From assembly GCA_963513935.1 (NCBI GenBank), contig OY740777.1, positions 11,643,092 to 11,707,091 of the forward strand: 64,000 nt of DNA, in the 5' to 3' direction. The translations under genes and the position numbers were made by a program. Shown one piece after another: positions 27,676-41,022 of this stretch; position 1 is the first letter of the stretch; every line of letters starts with the position of its first letter. This DNA comes from Aphrophora alni. Taxonomy: Eukaryota > Arthropoda > Insecta > Hemiptera > Aphrophoridae. The notes beneath the pieces were generated by a model that saw only the letters and a list, made by a program, of their open reading frames with translations, was not told the DNA's origin and made no database searches.

Positions 27676-28690
27676 AATGAACATCTAATTAAACAGGTGA
27701 ATGAATTCTAAAAGACTTTAACAAGGCTATGCTTATAATCCTTGCGATTAAAATAAGATTGTATACAAATCAAAAAAACATATTTGTAATACCGAACATT
27801 TAATTAAACAGGTGAATGGATTCTAAAAGACTTTAACAAGGCTATGCTTATATTCCCTGTGATTAAAATAAGATTGTATACAAATCAAAAAACATATTTG
27901 TAATACCGAACATTTAATTAAACAGGTGAATGAATTCTAAAAGACTTTAACAGGGCTATGCTTATATTCCTTGCGATTAAAATAAGATTGTATACAAAAC
28001 AAAAAAAAACATATTTGTAATACCAAACATTTAATTAAACAGGTGAATGAATTCTAAAAGACTTTAACAAGGCTATGCTTATATTCTCTGCGATTAAAAT
28101 AAGATTGTATACAAAACAAAAAGCATATTTGTAATAACGACATTTAATTAAACAGGTGAATGAATTCTAAAAGACTTTAACAAGGCTATTCTTATATTCC
28201 CTGCGATTAAAATAAGATTGTATACAAAACAAAAAAAACCATATTTGTGATAACGAACATTTAATTAAACAGGTGAATGAATTCTAAAAGACTTAAACAA
28301 GGCTATTCTTATATTCCCTGCGATTAAAATAAGATTGTATACAAAACAAAACAAAATGCATATTTGTAATAACGAACATTTAATTAAACAGGTGAATGAA
28401 TTCTAAAAGACTTTAACAAGGGTATTATGATATTTCTTGCGATTAAAATAAGATTGTCTACAAAAAAAGAAAAGAAATTGTAATAAGGAATATTTAAATA
28501 AGCACGTGAATGAATACTAAAAGACTTTAACAAGGGTATGATGATATTTCTTGCGATTAAAATAAGATTGTATACAAATCAAAAAACATATTTGTAATAA
28601 CGAACATTTAATTAAACAGGTGAATGAATTCTAAAAGACTTTAACAAGGCTATGCTTATATTACCTGCGATTAAAATAAGATTGTATTAA
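27676..28690. repeat. About 115-bp tandem array, nine copies
   Basis: Units begin (G)AACATTTAATTAAACAGGTG and continue AATGAATTCTAAAAGACTTT, AACAAGGCTATGCTTATATT and CGATTAAAATAAGATTGTAT. Starts are near 27,680, 27,795, 27,909, 28,026, 28,140, 28,256, 28,375, 28,489 and 28,603. Length varies (114-119 bp), mostly in an A-rich CAAAACAAAAAA segment. Copies 7 and 8 share GGGTAT(T/G)ATGATATTTCTTGCG, a block variant. Copy 8 is the most diverged. Confidence 0.97.
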
Positions 28691-28771
28691 AAAAAAAATT
28701 CCTATTGAGTCTTTTATATTTAGTTTATATTTAATTATATGCAACATATATAGCCTACATAATGATCCTTA

Positions 28772-28945
28772 ACGATCGTCAAGTGAACTAGAAAACCTTG
28801 GAGGTCCTTGATTTTTTAGAAGTTTGTCCTCTCCATCAGAGATAGGTGAAACCCTCAGCTTGTTCCATCCCATCCAGCTCTTTGTCTGTACATTCTTGCC
28901 TAGAAGCCTCAGTTTCTTCAAGCCAGAACACCAATAGGCTGATAC
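28772..28945 (-). CDS. Exon-like ORF fragment, unknown product
   Basis: On the minus strand a frame stays open from a TAA near 29,015 down to a TAA at about 28,772, with no ATG before its middle. The part nearest the stop is less AT-rich than its flanks and reads EVSAYWCSGLKKLRLLGKN, followed by a stretch ending GPPRFSSSLDDR. A TATCAG at its upstream edge could be a splice acceptor, though its pyrimidine tract is poor. A second minus frame is also open over much of it, which fits a mobile-element relic as well as a terminal exon. I recognise no domain. Confidence 0.25.
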
Positions 28946-31014
28946 TTCATATTTATTTTTAAAAACACTAAAATTGGTTAAAAAGAGGTAATAAATTTTG
29001 AAAATGTTGGGAATTTAAATTTGATAATTTTCTACATTAAAAAACAAATATAGGACTTTATAGTCATCATTTTTACAACTCCGTTACAAAAATCTTAGAA
29101 AACGAAAGATAAAAGTCAATTTAATCCAGTCATTTTAGTCCGCTTAAACAAGATACGCTTAAACGGTTAGTTACAACCCTTAACCGCATTAATTCCACCC
29201 CCGTTGAGATGACCTCGTAAACAGTACTGTTTCTAACAATTAACGTATGTAGGCAATATGTTGAAGATATTTAATGATTTGGTTTATGCTCTCTGCTAGG
29301 GGTTAAGGGCGGGGGTAACCACAACACCGTGTGTTAAGCCCTATGACGTCACACGGGCTTAACGGTCCAAACATAGTAAATTGCTCACGATAGATTACGC
29401 TAAATCCACCAGGATAAACTAGACAATGACAATTTAATTGTGTAATAGTTAAAGGGTGAAATTTAGAATTTAAAATGGTAAAAGGAGGGGTTAATTTAAG
29501 GGGGTGCATAGTCATAAAGTACCAAAATATTGTCTCTAGAAATGGCCGGAATACTCCACTCGTTGTTGATAAATAGCAGAAATATTTTAACACGCAATAA
29601 ATTGTTTTAAATTATAAATAATTAGCCTTTTATACAAGGTAATTATCTTTGCTTTCTACCCTCTTCTGACAAAATTTGTAGTCTTAATGCAAAATATAAA
29701 TTAAAACATCGCACCATCTGGTAGCTGCTTCGTTACTAAGACTTAATGCAACTCGCGTAAAGAAACGTTTACACCCTTTACAAAGAGGAATGCAACAATG
29801 AATAATGACACTTAATTACAGAACAATAAGGGAGGAGCATCCCCTAAGAAAGAAGGAGGGGGTGGTTATTTAAACGAGGGAGGAGGTTGAATGACAAATT
29901 ACGTTCATTTTCTTAGTTTAAATTGAGAATTTGCTGACAAAGATTGTAGAAAATATTCGTGTAGATTACGAAGGGGTTGTAATAACGTCAAGGGTGGAAT
30001 CTCAGTGTGGGAGATGGCAAAAATAAACATTCCTTAAAGTATTTGCTTACGGCTAACTTAAGTGTTGGATTAAGTTTTGGTTTAATGGATGTCTCTAGAT
30101 GTTTTCATTTTTACTGAATGCAAGGACGAGTTCTGGATTTTGGTCCGCGCAGGTTGTAGACCACTGGCGAAAGAAAATTTACAGAATTTTGTACTTCTTA
30201 CAATGGAAGATCACTTTTATAGCTACCAGGGAGTGATAACAAACACTTAAAAGGGAAATATTTGTCTTGAGGACAATCATTATCTTATCTTTCGACTGTA
30301 CGTCATAATAAATTTATCTTAACTCAGTTATTATTAGCTTAGCAGTTATTTACATTAACTGCTTACATAGCTTCAATGTTTTTCCAGCTTCAACTTTTAA
30401 ATTCTTAACAACGGAAGACAGATTGTTAAAAACTTTAATTTTAATAAACGTATATAGCACAAATTTGCAAATAAATGGCGAATACATTAACAATTCCCAT
30501 GTATATTCATATAAAAAGTTTACACTGCAAATAAAAGTCTGGCGTTCGAGAGCATTTTAAAAGCTTTTACAAACATAAAATCAACAAATAAAACAGAAAA
30601 GAGTGTTAGAACTCTGTAATATATTAGACTGAAGTTTTCAGCTTGACGATGAATGGGGTGCATTGTATAGTCCGCCATCTTGGATCCCCCCCCATCCACC
30701 CACCCTTCCTATTTCAAACCCTTTCCAAAGATCGACCCTAACAATACGCCGATAACAGTGTCTGAAGTAGCAGGTGAAATATATTGCAAACTCGCGTAGA
30801 TTTATTGCCAATATCTTAAAGGAAAATTTATATATTGAAATGGAGTTAAATATATTGGAAAATTGTAAGGAAAACTATTACACTCAGTATACGGGGTTCG
30901 GAGGACTTCATTGTCTATATATCGTGTTTACTAATTAAAAGGAAAAACAAATTTTATCTAGTCAAAATCCAAGTTTGATATCTGAATGTTTTTGTTCTTG
31001 TTTAAATGTTTTTT

Positions 31015-31195
31015 TCTAGAAATAAACGAGGGAAAAAATCAAGAGACGAAATAAGATCGTCTACTCTAAATAATTAAAGTAGGTTTATTAAAAAAGGGAA
31101 TTTAATGCTGGTATAGAAAAGACAATAGCGTGCAAAAATTAATTATATTTTTAATGATAGTAGAATACGATTACAAGTAAATTTATAAAACGTGT
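31015..31195. repeat. Diverged direct repeat, copy 1
   Basis: It shares with 32,465-32,632 the order AGAAATAAAC, TACGATC/AAGATCG, AGTAGGTTTAT, TTTAATGCTGGTATAGAAAA, AATTAA(T)ATA, TTTTTAATG, ACGATTACAA and ATTTATAAAA. The copies are about 1.45 kb apart and the flanks do not match, which suggests two insertions of one repeat rather than a segmental duplication. Confidence 0.7.
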
Positions 31196-32464
31196 TTTGT
31201 AAAAACTGAAAAAAATATTAACTCTTTTTCCAAACTTATTACAAAAGTACAAATAAAAATGCTTATTGTAGTAAAAACAATTGATTATTGTAGTCCAAAC
31301 GGCAATATACATTAAAATCAATGCATTTTTATTAGTTCAACATCATAAAAATTTAATGTTCGCAAAACTTTAAACAATTTATATAAAGAATTTTAGTTTG
31401 ATATAAAAATTAAACTTTTAATGTTAAAATTTTAAGAATAAAACACTAAGAGAAGAATCCAAAAGAAACTGAGTTAGTTATTTTACGATTTACAATTTTT
31501 TAGTTTTGAAAAGAGGATAGACATTTGCGGATAGCAAAAAAATAAACTTTTGCGTTAAAACGTGCGCTATCAGAGATATAAACAATAGATGATGTGTCCT
31601 GTAACGTTACAATGGATAAATATCGTGTGTAAGTAGGCCCTACTTAGATCTTACTTCGGAAAATCTTTCTTTTAATTTTAAATAATTGTATAAATTAAAT
31701 TCCACTTTATAATTCCTAAAAATTGAAACATTATTACAATATGCTGTTTTGAATTAAGTCTGCTTGAATGTTATTGTTTTACTTCATTTTTTTTCACAAT
31801 CATTACGTATTATTGACACAATTAATCATAAATTTTTATGTCCTGCAAATGATTTATAAATAAAAATCTCTACTTATTACATTCGCTTACATTTACATTT
31901 AAATGGCATAACAAATTTTAAAAAAATTGTAAAAATCATTGGTTTTTCGTAACATTTGAGCGTTCGCCATTTGTAAAGAAATGAAAGATAAAAAATTGTC
32001 AGGTGACATTTTAAACACTTATATTTTTCAGGTAACATAGGGATTTTTTTATCATTACAATCTGTGTTATTATTTTATGAGGGAATTTTAATTTTATTCT
32101 CTTAATGTTATCAACCCTGACTCGTACTTATAGGTTGTAATCTTTCAAACTTATAAATTATCTTCTACCTGTTGGAATTCATCACATACATGAGAGTATA
32201 TCCTCTGTAGAACCCACCTTCAGAAAATTGTACCTAAACTAAGTAGGGTAACATTTAATAATAAAAATAATTCTCCTCATAACTGCATTAGAAACTTATC
32301 TTCACTGATTCCATTCTAATATTTAAGATGTAAGAATTGGCATTTATTTATAAATTATTATCAACTTTTAAAAACCATTCTATTACACGAGAAAAAAAAG
32401 ATTTTCAAGTGATTTAACAATATGTTGCAGATGGTATAAATTCTCCTTTTAAAATCATTTTTAT

Positions 32465-32632
32465 CTATACGTTCCCAAGAAATAAACTTCAAAGACAAAG
32501 TACGATCCCTACTTTAAAACAAGTAGATTTATAGAGTTTAATGCTGGTATAGAAAAGAAGTTTGCATACAATAATTAAATATAGTTTTTTATTAATGGTA
32601 CACTATGATTACAATTATATTTATAAAAATAT
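32465..32632. repeat. Diverged direct repeat, copy 2
   Basis: Partner of the repeat at 31,015-31,195. The longest shared exact word is TTTAATGCTGGTATAGAAAA. Confidence 0.7.
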
Positions 32633-34502
32633 ATAGATATATTAATAACATTATAAAACTTGCGTATAGTTGCGTAAGTTAATATGTGAACTCTAGCTTT
32701 ATTCGACTGAAAAATAATCTCTACTTTTGTTCATTATTTCTCACCTCAGTCAGTGCTACCAGACTACTGCTTACTGGCGGGACATAATAAATCAGATCGC
32801 CAGTGATTTACTGTCACTAAGTTGTGTTTTCACCTCTGACCTTAACATCTGTGTCATAAAGGAAAGAACCATAACGGAGAAGATTTAAAAACGAAGGTAT
32901 GACACTTTAAAAAAGATATGGAATTGTTACAACTCCGGTCAACTGGATTTGAACAAGTTTGGATAGGGAAATGTTTTTGACATATATCTCATTTATTGAA
33001 TGTATTTGTTTGATAAAGATTTAAGAATTATTGCCTGGAAACACACTTTTATCCTGAAACTGACAGGATTTCTGTAAAATTTGAAAGATTGACAGGATTT
33101 GTAAAGATGTATTATATTGATATTGTTTTGGCACTAAGAGATAATTTCAATTTACATTATTGTTACTGAAACAGTTCAACAAATCCACATTTATTTTGAA
33201 TATATATATTCAGGTCGCAGGTTAACACGCCGTTCACATCGTAGTGTTAAAATTTTCAAAAATTAACCCTCTCCTTTCTCCAAATGATCTTTTGGTATAC
33301 AAACACTATGTCTGTCATTGTCACCCATATGGAAAGTCACAAAGAGTTAGGTCTGATGACTGTGTCCCGCGTCTGTAATTCCATTCATTGAAATGTTTAT
33401 TAAAGAAATCGTGCAGGAGTAATATATGAGTTCCTGTCTGTAACTAAAATTATGCCGCATGCTGTATCCAGGTTTAATTGCATCAGTTTTAAAACTAAAA
33501 TTTTTTTTTTCTCTGTCTCTCAAAATTACCCGATTGCTGTATTAAATTACAATTCTTATAACTTAGTTTGTTTATAGTTATACTTAAAAGGAGAATTATG
33601 TTTACATAAGTATAATTGGTTTATTAAATATTTCGTGTAGTACATATTTTGCAAAAACATATAATTTAGAACTTAACCATGCCAAATTTTCTCTCATAAT
33701 ATTTTACACAAAAAAGGATAAATTCCAATCGTCACCCAATCACCAAGTTCTCTGTTTCATAGTTATTTCCAATCAACGAAAACAATATTAACACAAACAA
33801 GCATTTATTTTCGAAAAGCGCACATGTCGTTTAAATTAATATATCCCCAAGGCTTCTCAATTATAAAAAAATATTCAAAAACCGAAACATTCTTTATTGT
33901 AAATTAATTTGAAAACGAATCCTCGGTCATGGATAAATACTGCTGCAGTCGTAATGATCGCAGGACGAAAGATTTAGCATTATACACTGAACTGACTCGG
34001 TTATTACATCTTGTGTGGTCTTCGTGACGTCACATCCAGCCCTCATGCACTTAATTATTATTGTATTACATCAATAACAACTCCTGCTTTGCAAAACATG
34101 GCCGACAATTTATTAATTTTTTTATTACTGTCGCAACGTTTCTCAATTATTTTCTATAATATTTCTCATTAAAATACACAAACAGTAAATTGAAACCCAA
34201 TAATACATTATTCTTAGCTAATTACAGTACCACGGGTATATTTCAATTAAATACCTGACAGTAGCTGTATGTTAAATGTGAGCTTTTTGTTTTCGTTCGA
34301 AGGTTTTTAATTTAATTCTTATTTATTGCCTTTGTTTATAAAACAACACATAATGACATTGTGTAGTCTACAGTGGAAAATAATCGTAGGCTGTAAATAC
34401 GTGAACCCTTATAAAGAAGTAATCCTTGCTGCTTTGCTTTATTTTATATATAATATTAGTCATCATTTATTGTTAATTAATAATAAAATATAAATAAATT
34501 GA

Positions 34503-35749
<1,247 letters not shown>

Positions 35750-36132
35750 CGAGAGACCTTTCATGGTTTCTAAAAATGAAGATAGGATCATGAAATTTTC
35801 TATAGTGTAAGAACTAACCAGGAACTAAGAGATATCTGTTAGACAAATGACCTGGTAACATATTAAAAATTGCTAGGATTAAGTGGCTAGGTCATTCGAA
35901 GAATGAAGGACGGTAACAAAGTATACAGAAGACACTCGGAAGGAAAGAGGACGTCCAAAAAAAAAGATGGATACGTTATGTCAGGGATAACCTTAAAATA
36001 TTGGGTGTGAGTGACTGGAAGAGAAAAGCAAGAGACCGAAGAGAGTACGAGGCTATCGATAGGGTGGCCAAAGTTCTGCAGAGGACTGTAGCGCCTAAGT
36101 CCGAGGAAAGGACGCATATAGAACTCTTATGA
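35750..36132 (+). pseudogene. LINE reverse-transcriptase C-terminal tail, broken
   Basis: The conserved tail that follows the RT domain in many insect non-LTR retrotransposons can be read in pieces. ELRDIC, a stop, then TNDLVTY lies near 35,825-35,866. KIARIKWLGH follows near 35,866-35,895, in another frame. RMKDGNKVYRRHSEGKR follows near 35,900-35,950. RGRPKK (35,949-35,963) then passes into RWIRYVRDNLKILGVSDW from 35,965, which stays open to TGA at 36,130-36,132. The order WLGH, RM, RGRP, RW, LG(V)xDW is the usual signature. At least one stop and several frameshifts break the frame, one of them in a nine-A run at 35,957-35,965. The catalytic RT core is not visible upstream, so this is a 5'-truncated or degraded copy. 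The clade (RTE-, CR1- or R1-like) is not decided. Confidence 0.85.
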
Positions 36133-36199
36133 GATTTGTATTTAATCCTAATAAAAACATCAAAAGGCGGTCATTTTAATCAGTTTTTGTTCATATATC

Positions 36200-36430
36200 G
36201 TGTTATTCACATGTAATTTCAAGCCCAAATCTCCTACAAATTTGTGAGAGTCGGGTATTAATGAGATCCAGCAGGGCCGAGCGATCAACACGAGCATGAG
36301 TGGAGTTGTCTTCACAAAGTACAGGCTCGAAGCTCGCAGAGACAAGAGCGAAGCGAGTGGAGGCTACATAATATATACTACAAGCTCTGTTAGGGCATAG
36401 ACGACCCTGAGAAAGTAATAATACGAACAT
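36200..36430 (-). other. CpG-rich island with a 75-codon minus-strand ORF
   Basis: This island, directly after the LINE tail, is far richer in G, C and CpG than its surroundings. A minus frame (36,203-36,430) reads RFALVSASFEPVLCEDN, then LLDLINTRLSQICRRFGLEI, and a second minus ORF overlaps it (36,160-36,345). I recognise no domain. It may be the end of another transposon or part of the same insertion. The amino-acid mix is more protein-like than most ORFs here, but two open frames argue for caution. Confidence 0.3.
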
Positions 36431-36990
36431 TAGGAGGTTCAGAAAATCTGTGTAACTGTTTTAAATAAACTTACCCTTCTGGATACGATTCATTGATCTA
36501 CCTATAGATTTTAACATTTTCTACAAGGCTCACAAGAGATCAATTTTTGGACAGTATATTTAAATGATCTATTTGCATTACATTGTATGATGGGTCAGGG
36601 TAAACACCATGATGAAGTGAAGGAATTGAGTTTAGGAAGCTGAACTGTCATATTGCTGTATTTAAATATACAATATTATATGGGTTCTATACTCACATAA
36701 CTGGCAATTATTAATTATCAAATTATAAAATTTTGTTTTGTAACAATTTACACCTGCCAGTGATTTGTGGTTTTATTGCTGTTTAGTGCAGTAGCGTAAG
36801 TTTTGAACAGTTTTATTGCATTTTTCATTGTTTTTGTTTGTATTATATTATCCGTGTAATCTTAGAAGTGCCTTCTTTATTTCCTTAATTTGATATAGAC
36901 TTATTTTTTATACACAGATTCTTAAGATTAAACTATTTAATTGAGAAAATTAATTGTTTAATTCATTTAATTCTGGATATTACTATTGTT
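36431..36990. other. AT-rich spacer
   Basis: No feature recognised. Confidence 0.5.
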
Positions 36991-37359
36991 TTGAAATTTT
37001 GTAAAAAACTACCCACAACATGCACTGTCTATAACAGTAAGATTGCATTCCAATCTAAGGCAAACAGTACATACGTTAAAACACGAACACTTGGAGACTT
37101 TAATGCCATCACTATTTTAACAAGTGTCGAGTACTCCATTTCAAGAGTCTGTAAAGGATATCGCTACCGAGTCTTGTTGATCCTGTCCGGTAAACAGAAC
37201 CTAGAAGGCTTATCTTCGCTAGATGTCACGCCTTCTAGCGTGCACCGCACAACATGTCTAGGCACCCTTCTTCTTTTTCTTCTGTCTAGCGTGCCGAGAT
37301 CAACATGCCTTACCATCGTCGTGTTCTACCATTGCCTTGACAATCTAATCTTAAGTTGA
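36991..37359 (+). CDS. 122-codon ORF of unknown nature
   Basis: This is the longest plus-strand ORF that is not a simple repeat, together with the equally long one inside the 39-kb pseudogene. Its DNA is moderately GC-rich over 37,020-37,340. The 3' half contains two imperfect direct copies of TCTAGCGTGC...AACATG(T/C)CT about 70 bp apart (about 37,235 and 37,305), so part of it is a local duplication. The translation shows no signal peptide, domain or cysteine pattern that I recognise, and has no good splice borders. It could be a transposon fragment or chance. Confidence 0.2.
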   Translation: MKFCKKLPTTCTVYNSKIAFQSKANSTYVKTRTLGDFNAITILTSVEYSISRVCKGYRYRVLLILSGKQNLEGLSSLDVTPSSVHRTTCLGTLLLFLLSSVPRSTCLTIVVFYHCLDNLILS

Positions 37360-38050
37360 GTTCAATGTTGGTTTCATATATATATATTTTTTTATCCAAT
37401 AATAGGATAGTATCGCTAATACTTGAATAAGAATTCTATTGGTTAAATTGTAAATATAACAAAATGGTCTTATTAAACTCGTTAAAACGCGACACATTTG
37501 AAACAAAATTAAAATAAATTTGTTTGTTACAAAAATTTATTGAAATTGTAAGAGGTCTGAAGATTACATTTGTTTCTGTTTAATACAAATAAAAAAAAGA
37601 AGTGTATGGAAATATATTCTGGGCAAGATGATATATTTATTTTTATTTTATACTAAAAGACAGCTGAGATATCGGTAAAAAAAAAAATACTAAAAAATTC
37701 TAGGACTATATTATGGCCGTGAATCTTTCCTTTGGGTATTAGCCAATACGAGAGCAATAGTAGGACGTAGTAGTCAATTCGAACAGCTCCCTGCACGAGG
37801 CTAACCCCGAGCGAGGCTACCGACGCCTTACAATGCTAAACAGCCATTCCAAAAATATTGAAACAAAAAACTTAAAATTACAAAAATAATAAAAAGTGGT
37901 CAGGTGTAGTAAATAGCTCAAACTACACTAATGAAATGTTACTTTTCAAAAAAAAAAAAATTAAAACTGTTTGCAGGTTTGTAATATGTGCCTTTACTTC
38001 ACCGTAGCTGATAATAGTAAAATAACACCTGTTTCAGAATTTTGTATTGT
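37360..38050. other. Spacer with a CpG-bearing patch upstream of the split pseudogene
   Basis: Mostly AT-rich. The patch at 37,715-37,850 (with CACGAGGCTAACCCCGAGCG and CGACGCC) is GC-rich and could be the promoter or 5' end of the transposon-like gene that follows, but no start site can be fixed. Confidence 0.35.
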
Positions 38051-40850
38051 TGGATTGGATCAGCTGTTTTGAGTTGTTTGTTTAAATCTCACTGGAGGAA
38101 CTCTTCATCTATTGAATGTAAGTATCAAGTGAGTTTTTTAGGTAAGTTATTTTACTTCTATTTTTAGAATTTTGATGTTAATAATTATAATTGTAACCTA
38201 AGTTACTAAAAACATGAAAACGTTCATGTAACTACTTTCTACTATATTGAAAAGATATAAAAATGAAGTTGTTAAGTCAACGTAGCTTTGATGTTGTCCA
38301 ATTTTTTGAAATTTTGTAATTAATAAGAACACAGATTTTATTTGGTAACAGAGGTTAGGCTACACAAAACATAAGTAACAGAGGTTATAATTTCATTCTA
38401 TGGGATTTTTATTTTGAGAGGGTGTAATTAGTAATAACCACCATGTGACTTTACCTAACCTGTATTGTAAATAAACTTCACTGCTTATAATATCTCTCTG
38501 AGTTTATATTATGTCACTGTTTAGGTGGTTTTAAATAAAGTTCAAAAGATTTAACAAAACCAGACAAACTTGATTTAGAGTAAAGATTTGAAGGCTTAGT
38601 ATTTAGGCAGGTCTATATGAAATAATCAGCTAATTTGAGAACTTTCTATCCAATGTGAAATGACACTGTGTAAGAGGTTCGCAGATAGGTAGATATAATT
38701 CGATTTTTTTTTACTTTTTAGGTTGTTGCGTGTAGTCTATATAAAACTACAACTCTTTATTTTACAGGTTATCAGTCAATACAGGCTATGTGGCCCCAAT
38801 ACCAATTGATTGCAAGACTGAGAAAGGGAAGACAACAAAATGAAACGTAATGGAATGTGTATCTAAACAAGGAATGAGAACGTAAAAAAAGACTTATCTG
38901 AAACGAAATACTATGTCAGCTTTGGAACTAGAAAAACAACGAGAAAAGACTAGAATCAAAGTTCAGAAGTGTAGATAGAGAAAGAAGATGGCAAGTGTTG
39001 GACAGACTAATACACCGAATAAATCCAGTTACAAAACCCCTCAAAGTTTGGGCAAAGCTGTGCGAAAGGTTTGTACAGTTTTGCCAAAAAGCCCAAGTAC
39101 AGCTTTGCCCTGGTAAACAAGCAGTTGTCAAAGAAATTGTGAAGAAGACCATTGCACCAGCCATATGTAAAAGGCTCTTTAAGAATAGTAAGGAAATTGC
39201 AAGAGAAAATAAAACCATAGCTTGTGACCAAGTTTTATTGTACTGATGATATTAGTCGGCAAGCGCCGGGAAAGAGAGAGTTCAAGTCGATTAAAGGTGA
39301 GATCATAGAAAAAAGACAGAAAATACCTATTGACTATGAATATTAAGCATACATTTTATCAATTCAAACGGCAAATCCCACAGTTGAAGGACGACTTTCA
39401 ACATTCTTTTCTTGGAGACCAGAATTTCTTCTTTTTGCCAGTCAAACTCCTCCCAACGTATGTGTGTGTAAGAGGCATCTTATCTTTTCATTTTTGGTAG
39501 AAGCCATCAATACTTGTACTAAAAATTTCCTTCGACATAGAAAGATTTATTAAACCAAGTTTGCTGTTATCGAAAAAAGAACATTGTATGTTTAATGTAT
39601 GCTCAAAATGCAAATATGCAACTCTTCCACTCCCTGCTGATGTAGATCTAAGTCTAACTGCCAAAAGGAGAAAATGGCGATTGGTTGAGGGATACCTACT
39701 GATAACTGAAGAAGTATGCTCTCTTAAATATCAGTCTTGTGAGATTAATAGTCAATTACCCGTATTTAAGATGCACTGTTTGGTTAAAAAAATCCAGTAT
39801 GAGTTTTTTGAAGAATGCAAAAATCTAGATGAGTCTGATGCTGTCTGTAAAAACAACTTTGCAGTGCAAAATCATATTCAAAGTGAACATTGTAAAGAGC
39901 GTCATGTTTACATGTGTCATATGGTATAAAATTAACACTGAATCACTTGTGATAATTAAGCGATGACATAGCCAAATATGCAGTATGGACATTTTTATAA
40001 AGTTTGAATTTCCACAAGTAAATCATATCATTATATTCACAGACAAACGTTTGCAACCTTAGAAGATGATCTTGATTGTCAGTTGTAGAATGGACCACTT
40101 TGGATGCATCTCACGAACAAAGTTGCTGTAGATAGTGTTTGTGCTTAACTTAAAAATCTTCTTTTGCATAAGATTAAGGCAGAAAACCTAAATATTAACC
40201 CTGCTAAAAAGTATTATGATCTAGGCACAAAAACGTGTAAGAAAACCCATGTTTTCTTTGTTCCAAAAGAAGATATCATAAATAACGAAATCTTGCTCAA
40301 CAGTCGATGGGAAAAGCAAGGAAAGTACAGTACAAGCTAAAACAGAAACGTAACAAGAAGGACAAATTTGTCTCATTTCACTGCACTAGTTTGAGAAGCA
40401 CGATGACAAGTTCTTGCTGGTTTTACAGCGAAGGCAAAACTGAAGTAAATTAAGGTTTTAAATTCAAACACAGAAGAGGAAGAATATTTTGAGATGAGTC
40501 ATCACCAAATAATGAAATACGCTGACATATTCATCAGACAGTGAGGATGAAAGCAGACCTTTAGGTTATAATAGTGAACTAGGTCCATCATCAGCAGCTA
40601 AATTGAATAGATATGAACTAGCAGCAAAAACATCACTTCTGGTGTTTTCTGTTCTTGTGGAAATAAAAGTTCAAGTTAAAAAGAATGTCTACAATTATGT
40701 TACTGTTTGTCTGAGTGGTGTCTGTGAAGAAGAAGGAGAGGTTGGAGTGATGTTTATGAGAGCGTGTGACAATTCTAAGAAATTATTTAGAATGGATGAA
40801 AATGACATTAATTTCATAAACTTTAAACAGATTAAGAAAATATTATAATT
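38051..40850 (+). pseudogene. Broken split gene of an uncharacterised, transposon-like family
   Basis: A strong donor, AATGTAAGTAT (GT at 38,118), and acceptor, TTTATTTTACAG (AG at 38,766-38,767), suggest a 5' non-coding exon and a ~650-bp intron before one long coding exon. From ATG 38,913: SALELEKQREKTRIKVQKC, TAG stop at 38,976, then TPNKSSYKTPQSLGKAVRKV and LPKSPSTALP. A frameshift near 39,110 leads to PGKQAVVKEIVKKT. Another leads to FYCTDDISRQAPGKREF (from 39,233). WRPEFLLFASQTPPNVCVCK follows near 39,412-39,475. Then LPLPADVDLSL and FAVQNHIQSEH (ORF 39,561-39,929) and a tail EEGEVGVMFMRACDNSKKLF (ORF 40,603-40,848). The motif order matches proteins I recall as dispersed, multi-copy and unannotated in arthropods and cnidarians, probably transposase-like. 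Many stops and frameshifts: non-functional. The family function is unknown to me. Confidence 0.7.
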
Positions 40851-40930
40851 TGGTCTTAACCGTTTACAATATGTTTTACAGAAGTCTATTAAAAAGTGTG
40901 GGAGGCTTAGCAAGGATCTCCAGATCAGAT

Positions 40931-41022
40931 GTTGCATCATTGCTGTTGGAGACTATTGATGAGTGTTTACAAGCATGTTGCATCATTGCTATTGAGACTG
41001 TTGATGAGTGTTGACAAGCACC
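40931..41022 (+). repeat. 46-bp tandem duplication
   Basis: GTTGCATCATTGCT followed by GA(C)T(A/G)TTGATGAGTGTT(T/G)ACAAGCA occurs at 40,931 and again at 40,977. It lies just after the C-terminal fragment of the pseudogene and probably arose after the copy decayed, since 46 is not a multiple of three. Confidence 0.9.

Noticed and set aside
28750..28900. EQAEGFTYL in a second minus frame as a LINE RT block (like the FxYLG motif)
   Set aside because: Only a few residues fit and a stop follows at once; the frame ending DDR is open longer.
39007..39231. Minus-strand ORFs of 74 and 96 codons over the transposon-like pseudogene
   Set aside because: The plus strand carries the recognisable protein blocks; the minus ORFs are shadows.
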